DNA of 64,000 nt from Bacteroides sp. 519 (GTDB lineage: Bacteria; Bacteroidota; Bacteroidia; Bacteroidales; Bacteroidaceae): assembly GCF_010500955.1 (NCBI RefSeq), contig NZ_QVMJ01000003.1, forward strand, positions 35,890 to 99,889, given 5' to 3'. Shown piece by piece: positions 51,096 to 62,115 of the stretch; position 1 is the first letter of the stretch; each line of letters starts with the position of its first letter. A model generated the notes under the pieces. The model saw only the letters and a list, made by a program, of their open reading frames with translations, was not told the origin of the DNA and did no database searches. A program made the translations under genes and the position numbers.

Positions 51096-52139
51096 ATGAC
51101 ACAAGAATCTACTTCCGTTTTGCTAATATACACCGGTGGCACCATTGGCATGATTGAGAATCCCGAGACTGGGGCGTTAGAGAATTTCAACTTCGAACAA
51201 CTTCAAAAGCATGTACCCGAGCTTGCAGGTTTTCACTTTCGCATAGATTCTTTTCAGTTTGATCCGCCAAGAGATTCATCGGATATGGATCCGAATGCAT
51301 GGAGAGAGCTGGTTAAAATTATAAGTGATAATTATAATGAGTATAATGGTTTTGTGATTCTGCATGGTACAGATACCATGGCGTTTACGGCTTCGGCCTT
51401 GAGTTTTATGCTGGAAGGGCTCGACAAAGCGGTAATTCTTACAGGTTCGCAATTGCCCATTGGTGTTCTGCGAACAGATGGCAAAGAAAACCTGATGACC
51501 AGCATTGAGATTGCAGCTGCCCGCAACGAAGAGGGTAAAGCATTGATTCCGGAGGTTTGCATCTTTTTTGAGAATCATTTGATGCGCGGCAACCGTACCA
51601 CAAAACTAAATGCCGAGAATTTTAATGCCTTCCGTTCTTTTAACTACCCGGCACTGGCTACAGCGGGAATTCATATTAAATACAATCAGGTTATACGTAA
51701 TTACAGCAAGAGGGAAGACCGAGACTTGAAGCCTCATTATCTGCTGGATACAAACATTGCGATATTGAAAATATTCCCAGGGTTACAAGAGAATGTGGTT
51801 GCTGCCACACTTGCCGTACCCGGTCTAAAAGCTGTTGTGTTAGAAACGTATGGTTCGGGCAATGCACCACGCAAAGAGTGGTTTATCCGATTGTTATGCG
51901 AAGCCAGCAGTAAAGGCATAGTGATAGTAAATATAACACAGTGCAGCGCAGGGGCAGTTGAGATGGAACGCTATGAAACTGGTTATCAGTTGCTGCAAGC
52001 GGGAGTTGTGAGTGGCCACGATAGTACTACAGAATCTGCCATCACCAAATTAATGTTTTTACTTGGACATGGATTAAGTACGGAAGAAGTACGAAAAAGA
52101 ATGGGAGTGTCGATTGCAGGGGAAATGACGGTGGGTTAA
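51096..52139 (+). CDS. ansA: L-asparaginase, type I (cytoplasmic)
   Basis: Hydrolyses asparagine to aspartate. The N-terminal catalytic Thr motif LLIYTGGTIGMIENP and the second motif FVILHGTDTMAFTASAL are intact, with no signal peptide. 347 aa from MTQESTSVLL. It stands alone and converges on the CE12-CE8 gene across a perfect inverted repeat. Confidence 0.94.
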   Translation: MTQESTSVLLIYTGGTIGMIENPETGALENFNFEQLQKHVPELAGFHFRIDSFQFDPPRDSSDMDPNAWRELVKIISDNYNEYNGFVILHGTDTMAFTASALSFMLEGLDKAVILTGSQLPIGVLRTDGKENLMTSIEIAAARNEEGKALIPEVCIFFENHLMRGNRTTKLNAENFNAFRSFNYPALATAGIHIKYNQVIRNYSKREDRDLKPHYLLDTNIAILKIFPGLQENVVAATLAVPGLKAVVLETYGSGNAPRKEWFIRLLCEASSKGIVIVNITQCSAGAVEMERYETGYQLLQAGVVSGHDSTTESAITKLMFLLGHGLSTEEVRKRMGVSIAGEMTVG

Positions 52140-52140
52140 T

Positions 52141-52232
<92 letters not shown>

Positions 52233-52233
<1 letters not shown>

Positions 52234-53882
52234 TATCTTTTTGTTTGTATCAAACTCTCCGGATCTGTTAATGGGTTCCAGCCATCGTTACCTTTCAGAA
52301 TATCTTTAATAGAGTATCCTTTCAGGCTTTTAAGTTGTGTGGAGAATAATGCACGTTTTGCTGGTCTGGCTCCGGGGCCTGTACTTTGGTATTCGGCATA
52401 AAATACAGTTTTCTCGGCATCCTTTTTATTCCAGTTGTCCCAGCCTTCGGGTTGAATATGGTTTTCCATTTCGCAGCGAATAAATACGGCTTTGGCAAAG
52501 TTTCGCCATGGGCGGGAAAGATAAACCTTATCCACATCGTCGGCAGCAGTAAGTTTACAATCAAGGAATACATACCCATATTCTTTTCCTTCAGGGGTAG
52601 ATGGAGCAGTAACGTATCCTGTTGCTTTGCTGTGAATGGTACAGTTGCTAAATACAGCGGTAGACCATCCGAAGATAAAATCAACCGATCCTTCGATATA
52701 GCAGTTATCGTAATACTGACGGCTATCCATACCGTAAGTGTAGAGTGTATCCTGAAATCCCAGGAAGCTGCAATTCTTAAAAACAGTACGGTCGCCTGTT
52801 ACAAGTACAGCAACTGCCTGCCCTACCGGGCCTGATGTGTTTTGGAAAGTTATGTTCTCGGCATACAGGTTGTTTGCATAAAAGTAGCAGGTAGCCGATC
52901 CGGAAGTAGATTTCTCTTCACCGAAAATGTTTTCCTTCTGTGCATAGTCGCCGTAAGCGATAACAGTTCCCTCCTCTCCTATCAGTGATACATTTATTTT
53001 GCTTTCGGGTATTATCAGCTTTTCTCTGTAAGTGCCTTTGCGTATAAGGATACGAGTACGGGCTTCTTTCCGGTAGTCGGGTACATTCATAATGGCTTCC
53101 TGTATGGTAAAGAAATCGCCCGAACCGTCTTGGGCTACAACAAAATCGTATGTTCTAATATAAGGTACCAGCTCGGGAAGTTTTTCTTTAAATGCCTGCA
53201 CAGCTAGGGCAGCAACAGCTCTTCCTCCTGCTATATTAAGGTGGGTATCATCTCTTTTTCCGGCAGGCATAGCAGGAACAGTTCCAGGTTCTACCCACAT
53301 AAAATATTTACGCGATGGCTTATCGCCTAAAAGTCTTACCCACTGACTGGTTAGTTCATTGAGGTCAATCATGGGAAGATTCATCTGGGTTGCTACATTG
53401 CGGGTTGCAGTTAGATAGTCGCCGTGTGTATCAATCAAATGGCCGGAGGCATCAAACTGCCTGCGTACGATAGAGGTAAACAATACAGGCTTTCCTCCTT
53501 TCTGCCGGGCTTCTTTAATAAAGCGTTCCAGATTGGCATCGAAGGTACTTCCGGGTTTTGTATGGCGTGCTTCGTCTTCTTTCTGGTCGTTATGTCCAAA
53601 CTGTATAAAAACATAATCGCCCGGTTTCAGTTTGCTGAGTACTTCGTCCCAGCGTCCTTCATCGATAAAGCTTTTGGTGCTTCGTCCGTTTACGGCATAG
53701 TTGTCTATCACCACATCACTAGAAAAGAATCCGGGTAGCATGTGCCCCCATCCACGTTCGGGGTTACCACTTGCAAGACTTTTATCAGCCATGGTAGAGT
53801 CGCCAATCATATAAATAGTGATTACAGGTTTGCTTTGAAAGGCTAACAAGGGTAGAATTAAAAATAATAGAATGTACTTCAT
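52233..53882 (-). CDS. CE12 acetylesterase - CE8 pectin methylesterase fusion
   Basis: A two-enzyme exported protein (549 aa from MKYILLFLILPLLAFQS). The first half is an SGNH rhamnogalacturonan acetylesterase (CE12: IGDSTMADK, NGRSTKSF, GHNDQK, DDTHLN). The second half, from about residue 250, is a pectin methylesterase right-handed beta helix (CE8: GSGDFFTIQEAI, GQAVAVLVTGDR, QDTLY, VDFIFG and YLSRPWR with the catalytic Gln, two Asp and Arg). It removes acetyl and methyl groups so that GH28 can act. The start at 53882 excludes an extension encoded by repeat DNA. A -7 box TATCTTTG lies at 53950-53943 on the minus strand. Confidence 0.92.
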
Positions 53883-54050
53883 AATAAGTTTTGAGTAATG
53901 AGTTTTGAGTTTTGAGTAATGTGTTTTGAGTTCATCCGGAGGCAAAGATAATAATTATTGAGTAATTAATGCGCAGCCAATTAGCACATTTGCACATTAG
54001 CATATTGGCACATTATTCATATTGGCACATTAGCATATTGGCACATTACT
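53883..54050. repeat. Composite repeat with loop family B (copy 2)
   Basis: 53883-53932 is a single arm of gagtNNt-type words. 53962-53984 is the reverse complement of 40491-40513 (22 of 23). 53985-54050 repeats cacattagcatattgg words. The esterase stop codon (54046) lies within the repeat end. Confidence 0.75.
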
Positions 54051-55194
54051 CATTATTCAAAACTCCCTCAATCCATTTTAATGTTTCCTGCTGCATTTCT
54101 TTATTAAAGGTATGTGGCTGATCCCATAGTTTAGTTACCAGATTGCTTTCTTGGTTTTGTTGCTTCCATACCTTGTGCATAATTGCATAAGCATCCTTAA
54201 CGCCTTCAACCGGGAAAAGCTTGTCTTTAGTTCCATTGAAAAACAACATGGGTTTGGGGCAGGCTATAGATGCTACATGTGGGTAATCCATATAATTTCG
54301 GATGCCAGGCACAAGCATAGAGTAGGCCGATCCGCCTTTATTCTGGTTGTTGGTGAGGGTCATCAGATGCTCTGTGGTATTCATCCAACAAATAGCGGCG
54401 GCGACTTTTACTACATCGGTTGCAGCCGACAACATCCATGCCCGATGAGCTCCCATGGAGAATCCTACAGCACCTATTCTTTCTGCATCAACAAAGGGCA
54501 GGGTTGCCAAAAACTCTGCCGACCGAATATCATCGTAAGTAATGATGCCAGCCCACGACATTCCCATCTGCATCAGGTTTGCTGCAAGTGCTTGCTGAGA
54601 GTCGTAATGTGGTCCTTCTCTCCTACCCCGTTCGCCCCAAAGCAGGGCATCGATGGCTAACACAACAAAACCGTTGGAGGCAAAGTAATCGCCTACAAAC
54701 TGACCTTCGTAACATTTATCAGCCCATGCGTTTGCATCGTCCATTATTTCCTGTGAAACATTAAAAGGGCGAACCATCTTTTCTTTGCCTATGGTAAAAT
54801 GTGCACCGTGATCGTGCAGCATTACAATAGCAGGGAATGGGCCTTCTCCATTGGGTATAAGTAGATACGCGGGTATGTACGACCAATTGGATACATTGAG
54901 TTCTATTTTAAGGGCTTTGTATCCATCCCGTTGTTCTGCTTCAACTATTTTGGGATTGAAACAAGAGAATAGTGGTGCCGGACTTATACACTCATGCAGC
55001 GTTTTACGGGCTTCTTTTCGCCATTCGGTAAAGTCTGTAATGGGTGAGTTGCCCCAGGCCAGTGGCCAGGTAAGGGTTTGTTTGAGTTCCTGGTAGAAGC
55101 TGGGCATGTTGTTGGTTACTTCGTGGTTTTGGGCATTCTGGCCGTTAAGGGATAATGTTAGGGCAAGGAGGAGGGGTGGGAGGAGTTTTTTCAT
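54046..55194 (-). CDS. Alpha/beta-hydrolase esterase of the pectin locus
   Basis: An exported hydrolase (382 aa, signal peptide MKKLLPPLLLALTLSLNG). The nucleophile is Ser in IGAVGFSMGAHRAW; the likely Asp is in FFNGTKDKLFP and the His in DQPHTFNKEM. HDHGAHF may form the oxyanion region. It resembles dienelactone-hydrolase/acetyl-esterase-like proteins found in pectin PULs, so deacetylation or another ester cleavage on pectic fragments is likely. The exact substrate is not clear. Confidence 0.8.
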   Translation of the reverse strand: MKKLLPPLLLALTLSLNGQNAQNHEVTNNMPSFYQELKQTLTWPLAWGNSPITDFTEWRKEARKTLHECISPAPLFSCFNPKIVEAEQRDGYKALKIELNVSNWSYIPAYLLIPNGEGPFPAIVMLHDHGAHFTIGKEKMVRPFNVSQEIMDDANAWADKCYEGQFVGDYFASNGFVVLAIDALLWGERGRREGPHYDSQQALAANLMQMGMSWAGIITYDDIRSAEFLATLPFVDAERIGAVGFSMGAHRAWMLSAATDVVKVAAAICWMNTTEHLMTLTNNQNKGGSAYSMLVPGIRNYMDYPHVASIACPKPMLFFNGTKDKLFPVEGVKDAYAIMHKVWKQQNQESNLVTKLWDQPHTFNKEMQQETLKWIEGVLNNE

Positions 55195-55209
55195 GATGTA
55201 AAATATAGA

Positions 55210-55251
55210 AAAAAGGAGCCATTTGCTACATACAGCAAATAACTCCTTTTT
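55210..55251. terminator. Bidirectional intrinsic terminator
   Basis: Arms aaaaaggag (55210-55218) with ctccttttt (55243-55251) and atttgct (55221-55227) with agcaaat (55234-55240), separated by a 2-base mismatch, with loop acatac. A-run and T-run flank both sides. It ends the susC-susD-DUF4957 transcript before the esterase gene. Confidence 0.85.
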
Positions 55252-55281
55252 AAAACTAACCTATTTATCTAATCTCACTAA

Positions 55282-56817
55282 TTAACGCCATCTGGAATCA
55301 CCTATAGCAGCATCAATCAAATCTTGGTTGCTAATAGTAAAATCACCTTTGGCAGCATCTTTAAATCCGGGATCCAGTTCGGTATATGTGCCAGCATCAT
55401 TAATAGCTTTATCTTGCGTACTAGCTGTGAAGTTAGGTGCTTTGAAGTAATTATTATCCTTCATTTCCTTAATGGTTGTGGAAGTTTGATTTGAATAATA
55501 ACCTTCTGTGTTAGCAAGAATATTCTTGTTGAATGTAATTTCATGACTAGCCAAACGAATATACAAAATACGTTTGCCTTTGTTATTGGTTACATTATTA
55601 AATGTATTATTACTAATATTGATTTTGCTGGTTACACCAGGGAAGTTTGTTGAACCTCCGGCATCCATACGGAAGAAGTCACGTCCTAAAGCACTGTTAT
55701 ATGCAGTATTGTTAGTATACTCAAATGTTTGAGCTATACCATTACGGAAGTCAATAAAATCGCCGCCATTACATTCTATATTCGAATAAACATTGTTTGT
55801 TATAGTCACCGATACAATGTTACACTTCTTGTTTACATACAAAGTTCCTTTGGTGTAGTTTGCTATTTCGCAGTCTTTGATAGTAAGTGCACCATATTCG
55901 CCATCTTCGTCATAAACAATTGCTTGATCACCGCTTGATGCTGTACCATCCAGAATAAGGCTTTCCAAAGTAAGTGCTGCTCCTGCCTTCACATGGAAGA
56001 TGGTTGATTTCAGTATTGGTTTCTTATTTGAGTTATCTGCTTTAAATGTAACATTCTTTTCAATGGTTAGCGTTGGATATTCGTATGTACCTTCGAGCAT
56101 TGAGAAAATTGTACCTTCGTCGGCATCTTTCAGTAAAGCAACTAAATCATCTTCTACAGATACAGGTGTTGTATCACCTTTGGTTTTGAAAGTTAATGTA
56201 CCACGGGTTCTGGTTCCATTCAGTAATTTGGCTGTGTAATCAGTTTCTTTCTGCAACCCTGTTATGGTGGCTGCACCGGCAGCAATATCTTCGGCTGTTA
56301 GTGTATATACAATGTCTCCGGGAGTTACATTTATAGTTGTAGCAGTTTCTCCTTCGGGCCAGCGAAGCGTTACTTCTGTCTTCTTGATCTCAGCTGGGTC
56401 AATAGCATAAAATATTTGCTCGGCATCTGTTTTAAATGTTTCGCTTGTCCATTTAGAGTCGGCAATACCTTCGCCAACAGCTTTTACACGAAGTGAGTAA
56501 TTCTCTTCACCTAACAAACCGTTGATAACATAAGATGTTGATGTTATATCGGCAACAGATTTTAAAGGAGTACCCTCGTAATTCTCATTGCCATTCTCAA
56601 ATAATTCGAGTGTATAACTCTTTGCATTATTCACCTTTTTCCAAGAAATAGCCGCATTCACCTGATTTCTTATTACAATGGTTAAATTGGTGGGCGAAAA
56701 CAAACGGCTGGTTTCCAGTGATGTTATTTCATCGGCAATATCATCGCCACAACTGGTGGCAAATAGCATTACGGCAACCCCCAATACGGCGGTTATATGT
56801 TTGATATATTTGTTCAT
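55282..56817 (-). CDS. Fn3/DUF4957-DUF5123-like surface lipoprotein (PUL3)
   Basis: A 511-aa lipoprotein (lipobox LFATSCGDD, Cys near 23). Two fibronectin-III-like modules occupy about 40-130 and 135-215. A right-handed beta helix follows (KNVTFKADNSNKKPILKST, LTIKDCEIANYTKGTLYV, KINISNNTFNNVTNNKGKR), as in DUF4957/DUF5123 proteins of pectin PULs. It is encoded 31 bases after susD, the place of a surface glycan-binding protein. It lacks clear lyase residues, so binding of pectin is more likely than cleavage. Confidence 0.78.
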   Translation of the reverse strand: MNKYIKHITAVLGVAVMLFATSCGDDIADEITSLETSRLFSPTNLTIVIRNQVNAAISWKKVNNAKSYTLELFENGNENYEGTPLKSVADITSTSYVINGLLGEENYSLRVKAVGEGIADSKWTSETFKTDAEQIFYAIDPAEIKKTEVTLRWPEGETATTINVTPGDIVYTLTAEDIAAGAATITGLQKETDYTAKLLNGTRTRGTLTFKTKGDTTPVSVEDDLVALLKDADEGTIFSMLEGTYEYPTLTIEKNVTFKADNSNKKPILKSTIFHVKAGAALTLESLILDGTASSGDQAIVYDEDGEYGALTIKDCEIANYTKGTLYVNKKCNIVSVTITNNVYSNIECNGGDFIDFRNGIAQTFEYTNNTAYNSALGRDFFRMDAGGSTNFPGVTSKINISNNTFNNVTNNKGKRILYIRLASHEITFNKNILANTEGYYSNQTSTTIKEMKDNNYFKAPNFTASTQDKAINDAGTYTELDPGFKDAAKGDFTISNQDLIDAAIGDSRWR

Positions 56818-56848
56818 TGTTATTCTGATTTAAAAGTTCTTCATTTTC

Positions 56849-58627
56849 TTATGGCTGATTGTATCCATCGTTAGTTATCAGGCCATTGCTGCTATCAACA
56901 AATGTTTGCCAAATAGGCCAGTATTGTTGCAAGTCAGGATCGCGAAGAGCCAAACAATTATAGTAAGGAACAGCATCACTATCGCTCAACAGATTCCAGT
57001 TTTTGCTAGATGTATATCCAAGACTGACACCTTTCTCATCAGTATCACCAAACTCTAAGCCATAGATAATAACCTCTTCGCCTTCGTTCTTATAATATAT
57101 CTTACTAGGCAAATTGGCATACTTGCCTTCGCGATTGGCTAATTGTTTCAGTTTCTCTTGTGATTCCTTGATTTTGCTTCCCAAAAGATTCCAGCGGATA
57201 AGGTCACCCTTACGCAGTTTTTCGCCAGTAAACTCAAATGCACGTTCGTCAACAATAGCATTGAAGAATGCTTCTTTGCTGGCAGTGACAGCAGTCATAA
57301 ACGATGATACTTTTGCCGAACTGTTTGGAAATGCACGTTCGCGAACCATTTTCAAATATGGAGCAGCAGCAGCTGGACCATCTAATTCGTTAATCGCTTC
57401 GGCAGCCATCAGAATAACATCCGAGTAGCGCATATAAAGCCAGTTCAAACCATCGTCGTTAGTTGATGTTACTACACGTGGCAACCATTCATAGCGATAC
57501 TTACCAAAGCACCATTTATTAAGGTTTCCAGGAACTTGTATGCCATCTGTCCACACATAAGGAATGCAGGTTACATCACGACGAACATCATCTTTATCGT
57601 AGTCATAAAACAAAGCTGGATTAGGACCATTATTTCCACCTCTGGCTTGTCCTGTATATTTGTCGGTATTGGTGTGCTGCAATCCTAAATCAAAGATAAC
57701 ACGGCCACGACCATCACTAAATGGTATCTCCCACAATGTTTCTAAACCGGCTGTAAGTTTCTCACCACAGAATTCTTTGAATGCTTCTTCAAATCCAAGC
57801 AGTTGACATGTGCCGCTATTAATAACCTCTAAACATTCTTTTTTTACAATTTCATACATCTTATCAGAAGCTAGTTCAGGGTCGGTACTCTTGCGAATGG
57901 TTCCATCCATACGTTGACCATATCCTCCGGCTGCCAATGCCAAACGCGAACGAAGCCCCTTAACGAAAGCTTTATTCACACGTTCTGTGCTTTTGGTTGT
58001 AGCTGTAGCATTGGGCCATTCAACTAGTTCGGCAGCTTCTTCCAAATCAGCAAGTAACTGTTTGTAAATAACATCACGATCCGCCCTTGGCACATACACT
58101 GTTTCTGTGCTTATAGGCTCAAAGCGTGCAGGCACATCGCCCCAGGCTTTCAACAAGTCGCTATACACCACAGCACGTAAGGTCAACATCTCACCTAATA
58201 TTTGTGCCATTTCTTTATTACTTTCTACATTGCCATATGTACGAATACCACGGATGGCCAGATTGGCACGTTCAATACCTTCATAAAATTTAGCATAGGC
58301 ATTATTTTCAGTATTCATTTGTCCATTGCCCGGAGTAGTCATGTAATTGGCCAGTGTTGCTGCATCGCCTGTAGTGGTGCGCAAGCTGTTAGTCACTTCA
58401 CAATCGTTGTTAGTTCCGTAATGTACTAGAAAGCGGCCACGATACGAGTTTGTTTCACAAAAAGATTGGATAACACCTGCAATTGCTCCTTCAGCCAGCG
58501 CTGGAGTCGAGAAAATCACAGATTCGTCCATAGATGATTTTGTGGGTGCATCTAATATATCATCGCACGAGGTTATACCTGCTGTAAGCGATAAGGCTAT
58601 CAGGGAGGAATATATTACTTTTTTCAT
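56849..58627 (-). CDS. SusD/RagB-family glycan-binding lipoprotein (PUL3)
   Basis: A 592-aa surface lipoprotein (lipobox TAGITSCDD near residue 21). SusD hallmarks include FYEGIERANLAIRGIRTYG, RAVVYSDLLKAWGDVPARF, YMRYSDVILMAAEAINELDG and VDERAFEFTGEKLRKGDLIRW. It presumably binds homogalacturonan oligomers and delivers them to the SusC partner encoded 20 bases upstream. Confidence 0.93.
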   Translation of the reverse strand: MKKVIYSSLIALSLTAGITSCDDILDAPTKSSMDESVIFSTPALAEGAIAGVIQSFCETNSYRGRFLVHYGTNNDCEVTNSLRTTTGDAATLANYMTTPGNGQMNTENNAYAKFYEGIERANLAIRGIRTYGNVESNKEMAQILGEMLTLRAVVYSDLLKAWGDVPARFEPISTETVYVPRADRDVIYKQLLADLEEAAELVEWPNATATTKSTERVNKAFVKGLRSRLALAAGGYGQRMDGTIRKSTDPELASDKMYEIVKKECLEVINSGTCQLLGFEEAFKEFCGEKLTAGLETLWEIPFSDGRGRVIFDLGLQHTNTDKYTGQARGGNNGPNPALFYDYDKDDVRRDVTCIPYVWTDGIQVPGNLNKWCFGKYRYEWLPRVVTSTNDDGLNWLYMRYSDVILMAAEAINELDGPAAAAPYLKMVRERAFPNSSAKVSSFMTAVTASKEAFFNAIVDERAFEFTGEKLRKGDLIRWNLLGSKIKESQEKLKQLANREGKYANLPSKIYYKNEGEEVIIYGLEFGDTDEKGVSLGYTSSKNWNLLSDSDAVPYYNCLALRDPDLQQYWPIWQTFVDSSNGLITNDGYNQP

Positions 58628-58647
58628 TACTGTTTGTTTTTAGATAA

Positions 58648-61600
58648 TTAGAAATTCAGATTTACACCAAACACTATAGAACGGCTCTTTGGATAAGCAG
58701 AGTAGTCAACGCCCGGAGTTAAAGCTGTTTTACGGCGAGTAGATACATCCGGATCAAAACCGCTATAATTGGTGAGACAGAATACATTGTATCCGGTTAC
58801 GTAGAAACGACAGTTTTGTATCTTAGCCTTCCGCACAAGTGATGCAGGTAAAGTATAACCTAGTGTCAATGTATTTAAGCGAAGGAATGAACCATCTTCT
58901 ACAGCCCAGTCGCTGAATACAAATCTGTCCATTAGTGGCGACCACATTGTGGTGGTTGCATTCATGGCTGCCAATTGTTCAGCATCGTTACAGATTGTTC
59001 CATCTGGTAATAAATTGGTCCAGCGTTTGCCCGAGGCCATCTCGCTTAGCATATTGCGCGAGTGATATTTACTTGTTGAAGTATATTCTATTTTGTTTGC
59101 ATTATATACATCGTTTCCATAATTCCAGTTGAAATTGGCTGTTAAATCAAAGCCATACACACGTGCATTAATTGTGAATCCACCTGTGTGCAGTGGGTTT
59201 GAATCACCAATCACTTCTTTATCTTTATCATCACGTGTCACAAATCCGTCACCATCAAGGTCTTTCAGCTTCATGCTACCTGGACGTATTGTACCTACAA
59301 CAGCTTTTGAGTCAACCACGCCCTCTTTCAGATTCCATGTATTTGATACTGGGTCATAGCTTTCAAAATCTGACACTTCGTAACGACCATCGCTTCTATA
59401 GCCATACATCTGACCGATAGAACCATTTTCTGTAATCTTATAGTCTATACCTATTTCGGAAGAAGCCCATCCTGACTCGCCTGTAATGTAATTCATTTGA
59501 CCAAGTGATTTAATTTTATTCTTATTGAATCCAATATTTCCACTTAGGCTCAATCCAAAGTTTTTCTTGTTAATGGCTACCCAATTCAATGTTGCTTCGA
59601 ATCCAGAATTCTGAGTTTCGCCCATATTACGATACTGACTATCGTATCCTGTTCCAGTAGTAGTATATCCAATCAACAAATCTTCGGTATTATTAATATA
59701 ACCTTCTAATGTACCACTAAAGCGTCCGCCAAAGGTTGTAAAGTCTAAACCTATATTACGAGTTACTGTTGTTTCCCATTTAAGATCCGGATTAGCCATT
59801 ACTTTCGAAGGCGACCAATAGCTACCAAATCCACTTACCCAAGCAGTACTACTTACACCATAAGTTTGAGCCATTTGTCCAGAAGGAATATTATTGTTAC
59901 CAGCAGTACCATAGCTAACACGAAGTTTTAAGTCGTCCAGCCATGTTTTAGTGTTTTCCATGAAACTTTCGGAAGATATACGCCAGGCAAGAGCTGCCGA
60001 AGGGAAATATCCCCATCTGTTCCCTTCCGAGAATTTAGAAGATCCATCTGCACGGAATGTTGCACTAAATATATATTTGCTGAGATAGTCAAAGTTTGCA
60101 CGACCAAAGAAAGACAGCAAGATATCATCAGGCGAAAAGAAGTTGTCTGTTGAATATGGATTACCCTGAGCTGACAGTTTCTGAGTTTGGCTGAATGTGA
60201 AAGAAGAAGGAAAGCCATGAACAGCAGATGTTAGAGCTTGTTCTTTGGTTACAATATATTCCTGACCAGCCAATACATTTAAAGTAAAATCACTAGGAAT
60301 CAAATTTTTAAAATCATAGTTAACTGTATTGGTATTACGGAATGAAGTACGGTCTCTCTTAGTAAATATTACAGCTGGCAATTCTTTGTTTTCTGTAGCT
60401 GGCACATTTTTCACATAATAAGTGGTAGTACCATAATAACGGTCATCGTTCTTACGATAGTCATCTAAACTCACTTCCGAACGCAACCTTAAACCTTTAA
60501 TTATTTCCCAAGTAGCGCCTCCATTCAGGGTTATTCTTTTACGTTCCTGATATTGGTCGTTATCTTTCAAAGCAACCAAAGGGTGGTGCAGGTTAAACTC
60601 ATCGTCGGTTTCATCGCTATCGGTCAAACCACTAACAGGAAACGGAGTATAGATCATTGCATATTTTAGACGAGAGTCGGCCGAAGATATTTCATTCTGC
60701 TCGTTTGCTCCACCTCCATTAATTTCGGTATCCGAATAACGTACTGAGAAATCGATAGTAACAGCCTTATTGGGCTTGCTATTCAGTTTAAGAGACAGGT
60801 TTTCGCGTTTAAAATCAGACATTTGCATGATCGCCTTTTCGTCTGTACGACTATAGCTAAATGCATACTTCAGTTTATCAGTACCACCAGTGATACTTAA
60901 ATTGTGATTAAACGAAAAGCCTGTGCGACCAAATGTTTGCTCTTGCCAATCGTTGCTTCCCACCTCTTTATACATATCCATATCTTGGTAGTTTCCAAAG
61001 AATTTTGTGTATTCTTCGAGTTTGCTTCTAAGCATTGCACGTTCGTATTGCCACGAAGCATAATCGTAAGAGTCAAGCACATCCAACTGCTTCGCCATCT
61101 TTTTCCAACCTACGTATGCATTATAGTTAACATTTACTTTTCCCTCTTTACCACTCTTAGTTGTAACAATGATTACACCATTAGCACCACGTGATCCATA
61201 AATAGCAGTAGATGAAGCATCTTTCAATACATCGATAGATTCGATATCCGAAGGAGCAATATCACCAATTGACTCAACAGGAAAACCATCAACAACAAAC
61301 AAAGGGCTATTATCGCCAGTGATAGAACCGCCACCACGCACACGAATCTTAATCTCAGCATCTGGTGATCCTTCCGTTGTAGATATTTGTACCCCAGCCA
61401 ATTTACCAGTAATAGCCTCAGCTGCCGACGAAACCGGCACCGCTGCAATAGCTTCCGATCCTACCGAAGCAACAGATCCGGTAAGGTCTTTACGTTTTGC
61501 AGTACCATAACCAATAACAACTACTTCGTCAAGAGCAGTTGCATCATCTTGTAAAGTTACATCGATACGGGATTTACCATTTACAGAAATTTCTTGCGAC

Positions 61601-61857
61601 TTCATCCCTATATAAGAGATGATAACTGTTGCGTTAGAAGCAACTTTCAGACTAAAATTACCGTCCAAATCAGTAATAGTACCATTATTGGAGGTACCTT
61701 TTTCCATTATAGAAGCACCAATGATGGGCTCCCCAGTACTATCAACAATAGTACCAACAAGGTTAACATTCTGCGCAGATACGCTTAGCGTAACCATGGC
61801 CAACAGCATTAGAAGCAAGGCGCGCATGTTTTTCATCTTATTAGGCATTTTCAGCAT
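58648..61857 (-). CDS. SusC/RagA TonB-dependent transporter without STN domain (PUL3)
   Basis: A 1069-aa outer-membrane importer. The signal peptide (ALLLMLLAMVTLSVSAQ) leads straight into the carboxypeptidase-regulatory-like domain (LVGTIVDSTGEPIIGASI), the TonB box ALDEVVVIGYGT, the plug and a barrel ending VFGVNLNF. Without an STN domain it is not expected to signal to a FecR/ECF pair; pectin PULs usually use hybrid two-component regulators, which are not in this window. The start may be any of three close Met codons (61857, 61848, 61836). A -7 box TATCTTTG lies on the minus strand at 61907-61900. Confidence 0.93.
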   Translation of the reverse strand: MLKMPNKMKNMRALLLMLLAMVTLSVSAQNVNLVGTIVDSTGEPIIGASIMEKGTSNNGTITDLDGNFSLKVASNATVIISYIGMKSQEISVNGKSRIDVTLQDDATALDEVVVIGYGTAKRKDLTGSVASVGSEAIAAVPVSSAAEAITGKLAGVQISTTEGSPDAEIKIRVRGGGSITGDNSPLFVVDGFPVESIGDIAPSDIESIDVLKDASSTAIYGSRGANGVIIVTTKSGKEGKVNVNYNAYVGWKKMAKQLDVLDSYDYASWQYERAMLRSKLEEYTKFFGNYQDMDMYKEVGSNDWQEQTFGRTGFSFNHNLSITGGTDKLKYAFSYSRTDEKAIMQMSDFKRENLSLKLNSKPNKAVTIDFSVRYSDTEINGGGANEQNEISSADSRLKYAMIYTPFPVSGLTDSDETDDEFNLHHPLVALKDNDQYQERKRITLNGGATWEIIKGLRLRSEVSLDDYRKNDDRYYGTTTYYVKNVPATENKELPAVIFTKRDRTSFRNTNTVNYDFKNLIPSDFTLNVLAGQEYIVTKEQALTSAVHGFPSSFTFSQTQKLSAQGNPYSTDNFFSPDDILLSFFGRANFDYLSKYIFSATFRADGSSKFSEGNRWGYFPSAALAWRISSESFMENTKTWLDDLKLRVSYGTAGNNNIPSGQMAQTYGVSSTAWVSGFGSYWSPSKVMANPDLKWETTVTRNIGLDFTTFGGRFSGTLEGYINNTEDLLIGYTTTGTGYDSQYRNMGETQNSGFEATLNWVAINKKNFGLSLSGNIGFNKNKIKSLGQMNYITGESGWASSEIGIDYKITENGSIGQMYGYRSDGRYEVSDFESYDPVSNTWNLKEGVVDSKAVVGTIRPGSMKLKDLDGDGFVTRDDKDKEVIGDSNPLHTGGFTINARVYGFDLTANFNWNYGNDVYNANKIEYTSTSKYHSRNMLSEMASGKRWTNLLPDGTICNDAEQLAAMNATTTMWSPLMDRFVFSDWAVEDGSFLRLNTLTLGYTLPASLVRKAKIQNCRFYVTGYNVFCLTNYSGFDPDVSTRRKTALTPGVDYSAYPKSRSIVFGVNLNF

Positions 61858-61899
61858 AGTGTTAAATTAAAAATTTTACATTAGTTTCATAACTGTTAG

Positions 61900-61907
61900 C
61901 AAAGATA
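61900..61907 (-). promoter_or_regulatory. -7 promoter box TATCTTTG of PUL3 susC
   Basis: Minus-strand TATCTTTG 43 bases before the furthest upstream susC start. A CAAA at 61919-61922 is too close to serve as a -33 box. The rest of the divergent gap 61858-62115 shows no further element. Confidence 0.5.
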
Positions 61908-62115
61908 TTGGGGGAATACAAAATTAGTGTGTATTTTTTGTTTTTAAGCATGGGACATTTTGTTTTATAGTTTTAGAGCCCAATTACATGTGGAAAAATT
62001 GTTCGCCGCACCAGTATTTTTTGGTTCATTCAATTTGTCTAATCCAAAAAACAAATATTACTCCTTACTCTTACACAATAGGATTAATATTGCAACTTGA
62101 ATAAGAATTAATATT

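Noticed and set aside
53883..53945. N-terminal extension of the CE12-CE8 protein
   Set aside because: It is encoded by tandem gagtNNt repeat and would block the signal peptide.
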